Shown: positions 1 through 6,592, counted from the stretch's first letter. The stretch is 12,301 nucleotides of DNA from CAZQLW01 sp964639875 (GCA_964639875.1 CAZXEM010000031.1:1-12301); one strand, 5' to 3'. Made by a program: numbers and translations. Notes: a model not told the origin generated them from the letters alone.

Positions 1-418
1 AAAATGAATATTCCCAAGCATCAAACAAGTCCAAATGTTGAACAACTTTGTTCATTAAACAAATACTTTTGTAATGAAATGGATGGGGGGCAATAATAAA
101 GATTTCTGGATGATTCTCTTTAAACTTTTTCAAATCTGACAAAGATTTAATCTTCCCTGCCTGTCCATTAGTAATATTATAAACTAAGACATGTTTACCC
201 TCAATCGTTAATTCTGCTCCAGAAATTAATAAGATCCCTTTCTTCTTTGCGTATTCTACTGCTTCTGAATCATTATAAACATAATTATGACAGGTTATCG
301 CCAAAACATTAAAGTTAAGTTTTTCTGCTTGATCTATTAACTCATAAGCAGAATAAGATACAAAACTTTTATCTTCCGGATCAGCATTAGTATGAATATG
401 TAGTTCGGCTTTTAACAT
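1..418 (-). CDS. PHP-domain metal-dependent phosphoesterase, C-terminus cut by window edge
   Basis: Translating the minus strand from the ATG at 418 gives 139 residues running off the window start. The N-terminus MLKAELHIHTNADPED has the HxH of PHP phosphoesterases (H7, H9), followed by AITCHN (H44), SGAEL (E69), GKH (H76), APHPFH (H112) and FDAWEYS (E136). These match, in order, the usual metal-ligand motifs of the PHP family, trinuclear-metal hydrolases that cut phosphoester bonds in nucleotides, nucleic acids or sugar phosphates. The substrate cannot be told from this fragment. Motif II usually reads TDH; here it is TCH, so the Asp is Cys43. About 140 residues is roughly half to two thirds of a stand-alone PHP protein, so the missing end should hold the last His/Asp ligands. 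It appears to be transcribed alone, with a TATA-like box 27 nt upstream. Family call is firm, function is not. Confidence 0.85.
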   Translation of the reverse strand, partial: MLKAELHIHTNADPEDKSFVSYSAYELIDQAEKLNFNVLAITCHNYVYNDSEAVEYAKKKGILLISGAELTIEGKHVLVYNITNGQAGKIKSLSDLKKFKENHPEIFIIAPHPFHYKSICLMNKVVQHLDLFDAWEYSF

Positions 419-441
419 TTTAACATCTTTTAAGATAAGGA

Positions 442-449
442 TTATTAAA
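442..449 (-). promoter_or_regulatory. TATA-like box of the PHP gene
   Basis: Reads TTTAATAA on the minus strand, centred about 27 nt before the ATG at 418. Archaeal transcription starts about 25 nt downstream of the TATA centre, so this would give an almost leaderless mRNA. The motif is weak in such AT-rich DNA; support comes from the same spacing at other genes here. The rest of the 168-bp gap (419-586) holds no convincing gene. Confidence 0.4.
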
Positions 450-586
450 TGTTGTTAAAGAAGAGAAGTATTTAGTTGTTTTGCCAATGGAGCCACACGT
501 GATTCATAATAAAATTGATAAATAAAATCCCGTAATCGTGGCGTGCAAACAAACTAAATATCTACTAAATAAAAAGTTATAAAAGA

Positions 587-1033
587 TTATTTTAGATAAG
601 CAACTTTTTCTGCTTTAAGGCCAGTAATTACTGTTGCTATTTCTTCTTTAGAAAGGTCATCATGACCGTCATCGTTAAGATCATTATCAATGATTAAAGT
701 TGCGGGAATGGTACCAACTTTTTCCTCTACAGTATTTAATACTAATTCTAAACTCTTATAGTAAGACATCTCTGAAGAAGCGTAAATTGGATTTTTTCCT
801 TGCACCTTTAAGATGTACCCCCATAAATGTTGTCCGTTAGAATAAGTATCTTTTATGAAACCCAACTGTAAATATTCTTCAGAATCAAAAGCATCATTTA
901 ATTCTATGTTTTGGTAAGGTTCACTAATAATGGGCTTGTCAACTAAATCTATTTTTTTATTTTCTTTGTTCATTTCTCCACAACCCAGGGTGGTTCCCAC
1001 CAATAATGACAATATTATTTGTTTTAATTTCAT
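587..1033 (-). CDS. Small secreted lipoprotein with a calcium-loop-like motif
   Basis: A 148-residue protein starting with a lipoprotein signal: MKLK, a hydrophobic stretch at residues 5-16, then TLGC with Cys18 as the candidate lipidated residue. The lipobox is slightly loose, with Thr at -3. The mature part is acidic. Near the C-terminus residues 116-126 contain D-x-D-L-N-D-D-G-H-D-D, a DxNxDGxxD calcium-binding loop of the kind found in EF-hand, dockerin and thrombospondin-3 repeats, followed by LSKEEI as in an EF-hand exit helix. I do not recognise the rest (middle segment GYILKVQGKNPIYASSE). It is probably anchored on the outer face of the membrane. It has its own TATA-like box and lies downstream of an unrelated endonuclease gene. 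Function unknown; the lipoprotein call is fairly firm, calcium binding is inference. Confidence 0.7.
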   Translation of the reverse strand: MKLKQIILSLLVGTTLGCGEMNKENKKIDLVDKPIISEPYQNIELNDAFDSEEYLQLGFIKDTYSNGQHLWGYILKVQGKNPIYASSEMSYYKSLELVLNTVEEKVGTIPATLIIDNDLNDDGHDDLSKEEIATVITGLKAEKVAYLK

Positions 1034-1058
1034 TGTTTTTAACAGTTTAAGTTCATTA

Positions 1059-1067
1059 AATATAAAT
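1059..1067 (-). promoter_or_regulatory. TATA-like box of the lipoprotein gene
   Basis: ATTTATATT on the minus strand, centred 30 nt before the ATG at 1033. It predicts a leader of only about 4 nt. No Shine-Dalgarno sequence precedes the start. Confidence 0.5.
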
Positions 1068-1091
1068 ATTGTGATACTAGAGAATTCAAGT

Positions 1092-1922
1092 TTATAATTT
1101 TTTATATTCTTTCTGCATTAATAAAGCATCTCTCTCAATGTTCGGACTTTCAGAGATCACAATACCTTTACAATCAAACTCTTTCAAAGCTTTCAATACG
1201 GCCAGATAATTAAATTTAGAATCTTTTAAAGTTAAATGATGTCTCTCTCCTTTGTCTCCATGATGTATTCCAGACATGTGAATGTGCATATTATCTAACG
1301 CTTTTCTTCCCAAACCGGTTTCAACCAATTTTAAAATTTCTTTAAATTGTTTAAAAGAATTTATTTTTCCAATTGACCTGGCAAAAATGTGTGAGAAATC
1401 TATACAAGGAAGAACTTGCTCAACCTCTTTGGAAAGGCGAACAATTTCTTCAATCGTTCCCCACTGTGTAGCTTTACCGGTAGTTTCCGGCCTGATAATG
1501 ATGGGGATTTTTTCTTTCTTTAAAATTTTAACAACTTCAATGATTCCCTCTTTAATTGTCTGATAAACTTTTTCTGGATCTTCTTTCATATAAAATCCAG
1601 CATGAAAAGTTAAAGACTTTGCACCACAAAGGTTTGCAATTCTGGCAGCGTTCAAAATTCGTTGTTTACTAGCAACAATTTTTTCCGGTTCTTGAGAATT
1701 TAAATTAATATAATATTGTCCGTGACAAGTTAATTGTATATTATGCTTCTTAGCAATTTCTTTAACTAACGGAGCTTTTTCTTCACGAATGTTTACAGAC
1801 CTAACAAATTCTAATTCCATACAATCAAGTCCCAGTTTTCTAACTTGCTCAATCCCAGTCAGAGTTGTTGGTTTAATTGTTGATAAAGGAATTCCTGCTG
1901 TGCCGAAAAGTAATTTATCCAT
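1092..1922 (-). CDS. nfo: Endonuclease IV-like AP endonuclease (TIM barrel)
   Basis: A 276-residue TIM-barrel protein of the endonuclease IV/xylose isomerase-like fold, close to the usual family length (about 280). Endonuclease IV cuts DNA 5' to abasic sites in base excision repair using three zinc ions. The metal-ligand series is visible in order: H67 (CHGQYY), H107 (FHAGFY), E146 (RPETTGK), D175 and H178 (IDFSHIFA), H213 (MHIHMSG), E226 and H228 (GERHH), and E258 (ISESPN). The only change from the E. coli pattern is Glu226 where Asp229 is usual, as seen in archaeal-type members. The start ATG lies 26 nt from a TATA-like box, supporting a leaderless message. It is divergent from the pilin-like gene and not linked to the ligase gene. 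A sugar isomerase is an alternative, but the GERHH and TCHGQYY motifs favour the nuclease. Confidence 0.85.
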   Translation of the reverse strand: MDKLLFGTAGIPLSTIKPTTLTGIEQVRKLGLDCMELEFVRSVNIREEKAPLVKEIAKKHNIQLTCHGQYYINLNSQEPEKIVASKQRILNAARIANLCGAKSLTFHAGFYMKEDPEKVYQTIKEGIIEVVKILKKEKIPIIIRPETTGKATQWGTIEEIVRLSKEVEQVLPCIDFSHIFARSIGKINSFKQFKEILKLVETGLGRKALDNMHIHMSGIHHGDKGERHHLTLKDSKFNYLAVLKALKEFDCKGIVISESPNIERDALLMQKEYKKL

Positions 1923-1943
1923 AAAATAATAAAAATCAACTGG

Positions 1944-1952
1944 TTATAAAAA
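1944..1952 (-). promoter_or_regulatory. TATA box of the endonuclease IV-like gene
   Basis: TTTTTATAA on the minus strand, centred 26 nt before the ATG at 1922, so transcription should begin at or next to the start codon. It shares a 115-bp divergent intergenic region with the promoter of the plus-strand gene at 2038. Confidence 0.55.
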
Positions 1953-2003
1953 GTTATTGTTGCTTAATTAGTTAAATAACGAAAAATAATAATATAAGAA
2001 ATA

Positions 2004-2011
2004 TTTATATA
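2004..2011 (+). promoter_or_regulatory. TATA box of the pilin-like gene
   Basis: TTTATATA centred about 30 nt before the ATG at 2038. The short leader ends in ATAGGTAAGATG; AGGT close to the ATG is the only Shine-Dalgarno-like tetranucleotide noticed at a start in this window, and it is weak and very close. Confidence 0.5.
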
Positions 2012-2037
2012 ACTACAAGTAATTATTTATAGGTAAG

Positions 2038-2826
2038 ATGCAAAAAAAGGGGCAAATAACTATCATTATTATTATTGGAATCATTATTCTAGCAGCAGTT
2101 TCAACAATGATTTTTTTTAAGAACCAATCATTTAAAGAAGGAATAATTGCTAGTAAAGAAGAAATTACTCAAACAGATTTTAATGTTGCAGGGATTAAAT
2201 CTTATGTAGAATCCTGTATAACCAAAACAACTAATGAAGCAATTTTAGAAAATGGTCGTAGTGGCGGATATTTTTATCTTCCCAATGAATCAACTAAAGA
2301 TCTTTTCGAAAATGTACCTTACTATTCTACTGCTACTGAAGATTTATTTCCTACTAACGAAATTATTGCTAATGAACTTAGTTATTACTTAGATACAATG
2401 TTAGACTTATGTTTAGAAAATTTTGCACCGTACGTTAAACAAGGGTTTAATGTTACGATGAACGAACCCAGTTCAAAAATCAAACTTACCATGACGAAGA
2501 TTAGGGTTAATACCAATTTACCGTTAACAATAAAAAAAGGAACTGGGAAAAAAGAATTGGCAGAATTTTCTGTTGAAATTCCTGCAAAAAGTTTAGTTAA
2601 CGATTTGATTGTCGCTAAAGAAATTGTTAAAGGTCAAGAAGCGGGAGAAATTTGTGTAACCTGCTTTTCCGCATTAGCTTTAAAAAACAATTTAGAAATA
2701 CAAGTATTGCCTCTTGATAATAACACTTACTTTTTTGAAATGGTAGATAACGACTATTTTGTTAACCGTGAAAATTATAAGTTAAACTTTGCTGTCCAAT
2801 ACAATGAAAAAATAATTAAAGATTAA
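2038..2826 (+). CDS. Pilin-like, N-terminally anchored surface protein of the DPANN KKGQ type
   Basis: A 262-residue protein beginning MQKKGQITII with one hydrophobic helix at about residues 6-27 and the rest probably outside the cell. The short basic start ending in GQ followed by a hydrophobic helix resembles a class III (type IV pilin/archaellin) signal, where prepilin peptidase would cut between G5 and Q6. The usual Glu at +5 is replaced by Ile, so cleavage is uncertain. The ectodomain has YVESC (C60), then RSGGYFYLPN (residues 74-83), DLCLENF (C125) and EICVTC (C206, C209). From memory, the pattern Y-V-x-x-C followed by GGY-x-x-LP recurs in many Woesearchaeota and related archaeal membrane proteins of unknown role. 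The four cysteines could form disulfides. The next gene, a secreted zincin, lies 52 bp downstream with its own promoter. Function unknown. Confidence 0.75.
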   Translation: MQKKGQITIIIIIGIIILAAVSTMIFFKNQSFKEGIIASKEEITQTDFNVAGIKSYVESCITKTTNEAILENGRSGGYFYLPNESTKDLFENVPYYSTATEDLFPTNEIIANELSYYLDTMLDLCLENFAPYVKQGFNVTMNEPSSKIKLTMTKIRVNTNLPLTIKKGTGKKELAEFSVEIPAKSLVNDLIVAKEIVKGQEAGEICVTCFSALALKNNLEIQVLPLDNNTYFFEMVDNDYFVNRENYKLNFAVQYNEKIIKD

Positions 2827-2836
2827 TTTTTAAGCA

Positions 2837-2874
2837 GTAAATAAAGCATTATAATATGCTTATACTTTATTTAC
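2837..2874 (+). repeat. Inverted repeat surrounding the promoter of the secreted zincin gene
   Basis: A perfect 10-bp inverted repeat: GTAAATAAAG at 2837-2846 and CTTTATTTAC at 2865-2874, with an 18-bp spacer. A second nested pair, AAGCAT (2844-2849) and ATGCTT (2856-2861), overlaps the inner edge. The spacer contains the TATA-like box of the downstream gene. Such a layout fits an operator for a dimeric regulator or a hairpin ending the upstream transcript; archaeal terminators rarely need a hairpin, so an operator seems likelier. Confidence 0.6.
2849..2857 (+). promoter_or_regulatory. TATA-like box of the secreted zincin gene
   Basis: TTATAATAT centred 26 nt before the ATG at 2879, the leaderless spacing seen at other genes here. 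It sits inside the spacer of the inverted repeat at 2837-2874, so a protein bound to the arms would cover it. Confidence 0.5.
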
Positions 2875-2878
2875 AACA

Positions 2879-5242
2879 ATGAAACAAATTAAAATATTTT
2901 TAATAATTGTACTTTTGTTGAGTGTATTTAGTGTTGCTAACCCTCCTCCTCCACAACAACCTACTTTTGACTATGTTAATGGAGATTATTCACAAATTAC
3001 TGATTGGAGCCAAGTTGATTGGTCAAAAATCCCGCCACACAGAATTTCTGAAGTTCCGGCTGAAAAAATAAGTTATCAAGATCTTAACTCCAATCAACGG
3101 ATGGTAATGAACGTTGAACAGATAAAATATAATATTGAAAAAATAGATAATTTGTTAACGGATGTTGATCAACAGAATATGAAAGATGCAATTTTTCTTG
3201 ATACAGGAGTAACCCTAGCAAACATTGATACTAATGCTAAAAATTTAAAAATGGAGGGAGGAATTTTAAAATCTGATAATGGTAATTTTGAGTTTACTCC
3301 AGATAAAGAAGACTGGGAAATTGAAGTTGACCAGGACGGAGTAATAAAAGTAATCAACCCGCAAGAGATTAAAGAATCTTGGATATCTAGCAATGATCAG
3401 TTTACAATCACGGAACCGATAAACTTTGTTTTAAATGACGGAAATTTAATCACTGTCCAAGATTTAAGTTTTGACCAGGGACAAGCTTTTGTCAAAGAAG
3501 GAAAAGAAGCATTAGTAGGAGATTATTTAATCCCTGCCGGAGATAACTTTGTTGAAGTTTATTTTGATGCTAAAAATGTTCCTCAAGAAGGAAATTTTAT
3601 TTTTTTATCTGATGATAACATTATTGTGAATTCAGATAGTGATGGAGAAGTTAATCTTAAACCCTTACCGGGAAATAAGCTGCTTAACATGGTGAAAAGA
3701 GATTATTCTACTAATCCGCCAACATTAATAGCGGATGATCGTGATGAACTTGATATAAAAGTTTCTAACGGCGCAGGAATGGAAGTTATTTCTCGTGCTG
3801 ATGATGATAAAACCCCGTTAGTTCAACCTCTTGATGATCAGGGAGAAATTTTAATGGAAAACGGCCGGATGAAAATCCGTTATCAAGACGGCCAGATTAA
3901 AGTCACTCCACCAAAACCGTTTGAAGGTAAAACTGGCCCGATAGATATGCGTAACAGTATAGCTTTTGAATTAATTATTGAGAATAATAAAAAATTAATT
4001 ACTAGCTCTTCAAATAGATTTATTCAATTTGATAATAATCAAAAAGTTTTCAGTAACAATATGGATTTAGAAGTTTCTAATTTGATTGAACCTAACATGA
4101 TGAAAACTGTTGAAGATTTAAGATATAAATATCCAAAAGTTAAGTTTACGTTTGATGGAAATTCTAAAAGTTATTATACAGAAGTCACAGCAAATATGGC
4201 ACAACTAACAAGTCAATGGTTAAGAGATAAACCGGGGGTTGATAAATATATTGGGATAGAATTTATTATGCCACAAGGAATGACTTCCGCAGGAAGGGAG
4301 GGGAAAATTTCCCTCTCTGAAAGAGATATGAATGCAGATTATTATTTAAAAAATCCCAATAGAGAAACTGATTCCCCATTAGATACTGTAGATCATGAAT
4401 TTGTTCATGTTATAGATTATTTAATAGAATCAAAAGACAATATCATATTTAGTGACGAGTTCAGGAAAGGTTTTAATCAAGAAGAATTTAAAAGATGGTT
4501 AAAAGAAAATAAAGATATTGACATGGATAAAATTCCAGAACGTACTTTTGAGGAGGATGTATCATTTGGTAATCAGTTAAGTGATTACCAACAAGAATAT
4601 GAGGAGCAAAAAATAAATAAATTTAAAGAAGAATTAGGGATGATAGACACAATAGAATTAAATCTTGGTTTAGAACTTTCACAAAAATTCTTAACCTCTC
4701 AAAAATTCAAGGATTTTGTTAAAGATGTTAATCAATTACGATTAGATGAAGGGATTGAAAAAAATATTCTCAAAAATTTTAATGATATTGAAAATCCAGA
4801 TCTTTCTCAAAAAGGAAAAGTTTACAATAGTATGGGGATTCATAATATGCATTCTTACTTAGACATACAATTAAAAGATAAATCTAACAGCCCAGAACTT
4901 AAAAAAAAATTTCAACAATTTAAAGATAGATACGAAAAAATTATTTTTGATGAAACTGGTTTATATTCATATTCATTTTATCCTGCAAAAGGGGCTGCTC
5001 TATCATTAAATGAACTCCCAACAACTTACGGCGAACTTCCACCAGAGAAAGCAAGAAAACATCCTAAATTAGCACAATTAGAGTATGATAAAATTATGAA
5101 TCTAGAAGATCCACCACAATGGTTGAAAGAGAAAGCTGAAAAACGGTACTACGCAATCATGGGCGGTAAAGATAGCACTTATTGTCAAACTAATGGTTGT
5201 GGTCCATGCAAGTTGTACAAACTAACGTGTAAAGCTTCTTAA
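2879..5242 (+). CDS. Large secreted putative zinc metallopeptidase (HEFVH) with short N-terminal repeats
   Basis: A 787-residue protein with a Sec-type signal peptide (hydrophobic residues 5-19, likely end near VFSVA). The mature start is proline-rich, then comes a short degenerate repeat (DYSQITDWSQVDWSKIP and then HRISEVPAEKI), a signature I associate with secreted DPANN proteins. Residues about 90-400 look beta-rich, with many short strands around G/D/N turns, suggesting a scaffold or adhesion region. The catalytic candidate is HEFVH at 506-510 within DHEFVHVIDYL, which resembles HExxH zincins of the anthrax lethal-factor-like type. A third zinc ligand may be E712 in NELPTTYGELPPE, about 200 residues later; glutamates nearer HEFVH are alternatives. 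The C-terminus has four cysteines (C769, C774, C777, C784). There is no C-terminal anchor, so it is probably released or held by the envelope. Peptidase activity and substrate are inference. Confidence 0.75.
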   Translation: MKQIKIFLIIVLLLSVFSVANPPPPQQPTFDYVNGDYSQITDWSQVDWSKIPPHRISEVPAEKISYQDLNSNQRMVMNVEQIKYNIEKIDNLLTDVDQQNMKDAIFLDTGVTLANIDTNAKNLKMEGGILKSDNGNFEFTPDKEDWEIEVDQDGVIKVINPQEIKESWISSNDQFTITEPINFVLNDGNLITVQDLSFDQGQAFVKEGKEALVGDYLIPAGDNFVEVYFDAKNVPQEGNFIFLSDDNIIVNSDSDGEVNLKPLPGNKLLNMVKRDYSTNPPTLIADDRDELDIKVSNGAGMEVISRADDDKTPLVQPLDDQGEILMENGRMKIRYQDGQIKVTPPKPFEGKTGPIDMRNSIAFELIIENNKKLITSSSNRFIQFDNNQKVFSNNMDLEVSNLIEPNMMKTVEDLRYKYPKVKFTFDGNSKSYYTEVTANMAQLTSQWLRDKPGVDKYIGIEFIMPQGMTSAGREGKISLSERDMNADYYLKNPNRETDSPLDTVDHEFVHVIDYLIESKDNIIFSDEFRKGFNQEEFKRWLKENKDIDMDKIPERTFEEDVSFGNQLSDYQQEYEEQKINKFKEELGMIDTIELNLGLELSQKFLTSQKFKDFVKDVNQLRLDEGIEKNILKNFNDIENPDLSQKGKVYNSMGIHNMHSYLDIQLKDKSNSPELKKKFQQFKDRYEKIIFDETGLYSYSFYPAKGAALSLNELPTTYGELPPEKARKHPKLAQLEYDKIMNLEDPPQWLKEKAEKRYYAIMGGKDSTYCQTNGCGPCKLYKLTCKAS

Positions 5243-5796
5243 CAATATAAAAAAACTCCGTCCTTTTTCAAGACACGTTTAATTTCCGGCATTAACGTTT
5301 GTTTAAATTTATCAATAGCAGAAAAACCGCTTTTCTCAACAACTGCTACAGAATCGAACAATGAAGAAGCGTGTACCAAATCAACAGAATTACTTTCAAT
5401 CATTGCTAAAGAATTAGAAGAAAACAAATCAACAACATGGTTAACAAAACTTTCTTTGCTTAAAGAATCGTCCACATCTACCCCAATAACTTTTACCTCT
5501 AACAGATGTAACGTCCTACATAACCAAGGCTCATAATTCCCGTAATCATTGTCGCGACAATTTTTTGCCCCGCAACCTAAATCTAAAATAACTTTACCAT
5601 TAAGATTCCCGTTAAGATTTTCTAAAATGAAAGGTAACTGCCGAGATATTACAGTAACAACTTTTTGATAATATTCTTTTTCACTTTTAACAGAATAATT
5701 TTCAATCAACTTTTTTTTAATTCCGGTTTCATGATTACTAGCAAGAAGGTGATAATTAGGATCAGCGTTATTATTAAGATAATTTATAACTTTCAT
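5239..5796 (-). CDS. Class I SAM-dependent methyltransferase
   Basis: A 185-residue protein. SAM-binding motif I is clear: VILDLGCGAKN at residues 69-79. It is followed by GVDVDD (acidic residue near D107 for the ribose hydroxyls), VVDLF (D123) and SVDLVHASSLFDS (motif IV region, 137-149), then the typical EIKRVLKKDGVFLYC at the end. The segment YGNYEPWLCRTLH between motifs I and II is a family-specific insert. The protein stops at strand 5, so it lacks the last two strands of the full fold; this may be normal for the family. The substrate is unknown. Its ATG overlaps the stop of the upstream 72-codon gene by 4 bp (ATGA), so the two are probably translationally coupled and lie downstream of a RelE toxin system. 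Its stop codon interlocks with that of the convergent zincin gene. Confidence 0.85.
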   Translation of the reverse strand: MKVINYLNNNADPNYHLLASNHETGIKKKLIENYSVKSEKEYYQKVVTVISRQLPFILENLNGNLNGKVILDLGCGAKNCRDNDYGNYEPWLCRTLHLLEVKVIGVDVDDSLSKESFVNHVVDLFSSNSLAMIESNSVDLVHASSLFDSVAVVEKSGFSAIDKFKQTLMPEIKRVLKKDGVFLYC

Positions 5797-6011
5797 TGTT
5801 TAAAGAATATCTTCAATTTATTTTTCAAAAGATGTACAAAATAAAATTGTAAATCATGGTTTCCTTTATTCCAGTTAGTAAACCAATGACATTCACCCTG
5901 GTTATGAATATCCCTCTTCTGTCTTATTTCTTGAGGGCAACGAGGACATTTATATTTTAAATGCAGTTTAGCGTTGATGAATTTTATGGGGATGAGGATT
6001 TTAAAGTTCAT
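5793..6011 (-). CDS. Small putative zinc-finger protein coupled to the methyltransferase
   Basis: A 72-residue basic protein. Residues 18-28 read LKYKCPRCPQE (C22, C25); residues 40-42 read ECH (C41, H42), and more histidines follow (H52, H60). One CxxC plus a later CH pair would make a CCCH-type zinc site. I do not recognise the family. It is judged real for three reasons: it starts 8 nt after the RelE stop, its TGA overlaps the methyltransferase ATG as ATGA, and the CPRC motif is unlikely in a chance frame. A TATA-like ATATTTAAAA near 6038-6047, about 32 nt before the start, could give an additional promoter. A small nucleic-acid-binding or methyltransferase partner protein is a guess. Confidence 0.6.
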   Translation of the reverse strand: MNFKILIPIKFINAKLHLKYKCPRCPQEIRQKRDIHNQGECHWFTNWNKGNHDLQFYFVHLLKNKLKIFFKQ

Positions 6012-6019
6012 TTCAAGTT

Positions 6020-6322
6020 TTACAAATGATCTAACTGTTTTAAATATTTTCTTAATTTTTTATAACCACTGCTTCTATCGAGAATACAAATCACTTTTAC
6101 TTCCGGTTTGTCAACTAAGTAAATCACTCTTTTTTCTTTTCTATTATCCTCAAAACGAATACGAAAAAGAAATAAGTTATATCCATGAATTCTCTTGTTA
6201 CGAAAAGGATTGATTTTCAGAAGTTTTATTTTTTCCTCAACTAATTTGGCTGCTTCATCATTTAATTCTTCAATCTGTTGGAGAAAAAACTGAGATGGCT
6301 TAAGAACATATTTAACATCCAT
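6020..6322 (-). CDS. RelE/ParE-superfamily toxin, RelE-like mRNA endonuclease
   Basis: A 100-residue protein of typical RelE length. Features of the family: an N-terminal strand (VKYVLKPSQFF), helices with EKIKLLKINPF, a Gly near residue 47, the core strand FRIRF (R54, R56), KRVIYLVD (R65), and the C-terminal DRSSGY (R83, Y87). In E. coli RelE the catalytic set includes basic residues in the middle strands plus the R-S-x-x-Y end, and that pattern is kept here, so the toxin is probably active rather than decayed. RelE toxins cut mRNA at the ribosome A site. The start codon follows the antitoxin stop by 1 nt, the standard toxin-antitoxin layout, so translation is likely coupled. ParE (gyrase poison) belongs to the same superfamily, but the RSxxY end favours RelE. 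Confidence 0.88.
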   Translation of the reverse strand: MDVKYVLKPSQFFLQQIEELNDEAAKLVEEKIKLLKINPFRNKRIHGYNLFLFRIRFEDNRKEKRVIYLVDKPEVKVICILDRSSGYKKLRKYLKQLDHL

Positions 6323-6323
6323 T

Positions 6324-6566
6324 TTATCTTTTTAATTTCTGAAAAAGTTCCTCTTCTGTTCCCCAAAGGCCTTTCTCTTCTGTTGCTTTTGCTAGTCTCT
6401 TAACAAGCATCAATTCTTCTTTTGTAATCAATTGTTCACCAAACAGTTTTTCACGAAGAGTTTCTTTCATTAATTCTTGGACATTACTAAAACCATGTTT
6501 TTCAGCATACTTTTTAGCATTTCCCAATAATGTTTCGGGAAGTCTTAAATTTATTTGTGTATTCAT
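6324..6566 (-). CDS. Ribbon-helix-helix antitoxin paired with RelE
   Basis: An 80-residue protein from the ATG at 6566. The N-terminus TQINLRLPETLL is a ribbon-helix-helix DNA-binding strand and first helix (residues 3-23); FSNVQELMKETLREKLF is the second helix (about 26-42). Residues 45-80, including GLWGTEEELFQKL, are the likely toxin-neutralising tail. A longer reading from TTG at 6587 is rejected: it adds seven residues encoded by the tandem operator, and the TATA box centred about 30 nt upstream of 6566 places the transcript start next to this ATG. As in other RHH antitoxins it should repress its own operon by binding the repeats at 6571-6588, with RelE as co-repressor. The toxin gene follows after 1 nt. 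Confidence 0.88.
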   Translation of the reverse strand: MNTQINLRLPETLLGNAKKYAEKHGFSNVQELMKETLREKLFGEQLITKEELMLVKRLAKATEEKGLWGTEEELFQKLKR

Positions 6567-6570
6567 TGTA

Positions 6571-6588
6571 ATACCAATAGATACCAAT
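6571..6588 (-). promoter_or_regulatory. Tandem-repeat operator for the RHH antitoxin
   Basis: Two copies of ATTGGTAT (plus strand ATACCAAT at 6571-6578 and 6581-6588) in direct orientation, 10 bp start to start, about one helical turn. RHH dimers bind tandem short sites with this kind of spacing. The repeats lie between the TATA box and the start codon, where bound repressor would block the initiation region. Confidence 0.65.
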
Positions 6589-6592
6589 TAGT

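Noticed and set aside
419..586. A short plus-strand frame ending MEPHVIHNKIDK before a TAA at 523-525, with an open stretch before its ATG at 487, and a GC-richer patch around 530-550.
   Set aside because: Only 12 codons from the ATG, no recognisable product, and no tRNA or snoRNA box pattern found in the patch.
1282..1563. Plus-strand 93-codon frame.
   Set aside because: Lies antisense within the endonuclease IV-like gene, whose metal ligands are all present in the other frame.
5974..6213. Plus-strand open frame opposite the RelE gene.
   Set aside because: The opposite strand encodes a clear RelE with catalytic residues; this product is a low-complexity F/L/Y-rich string.
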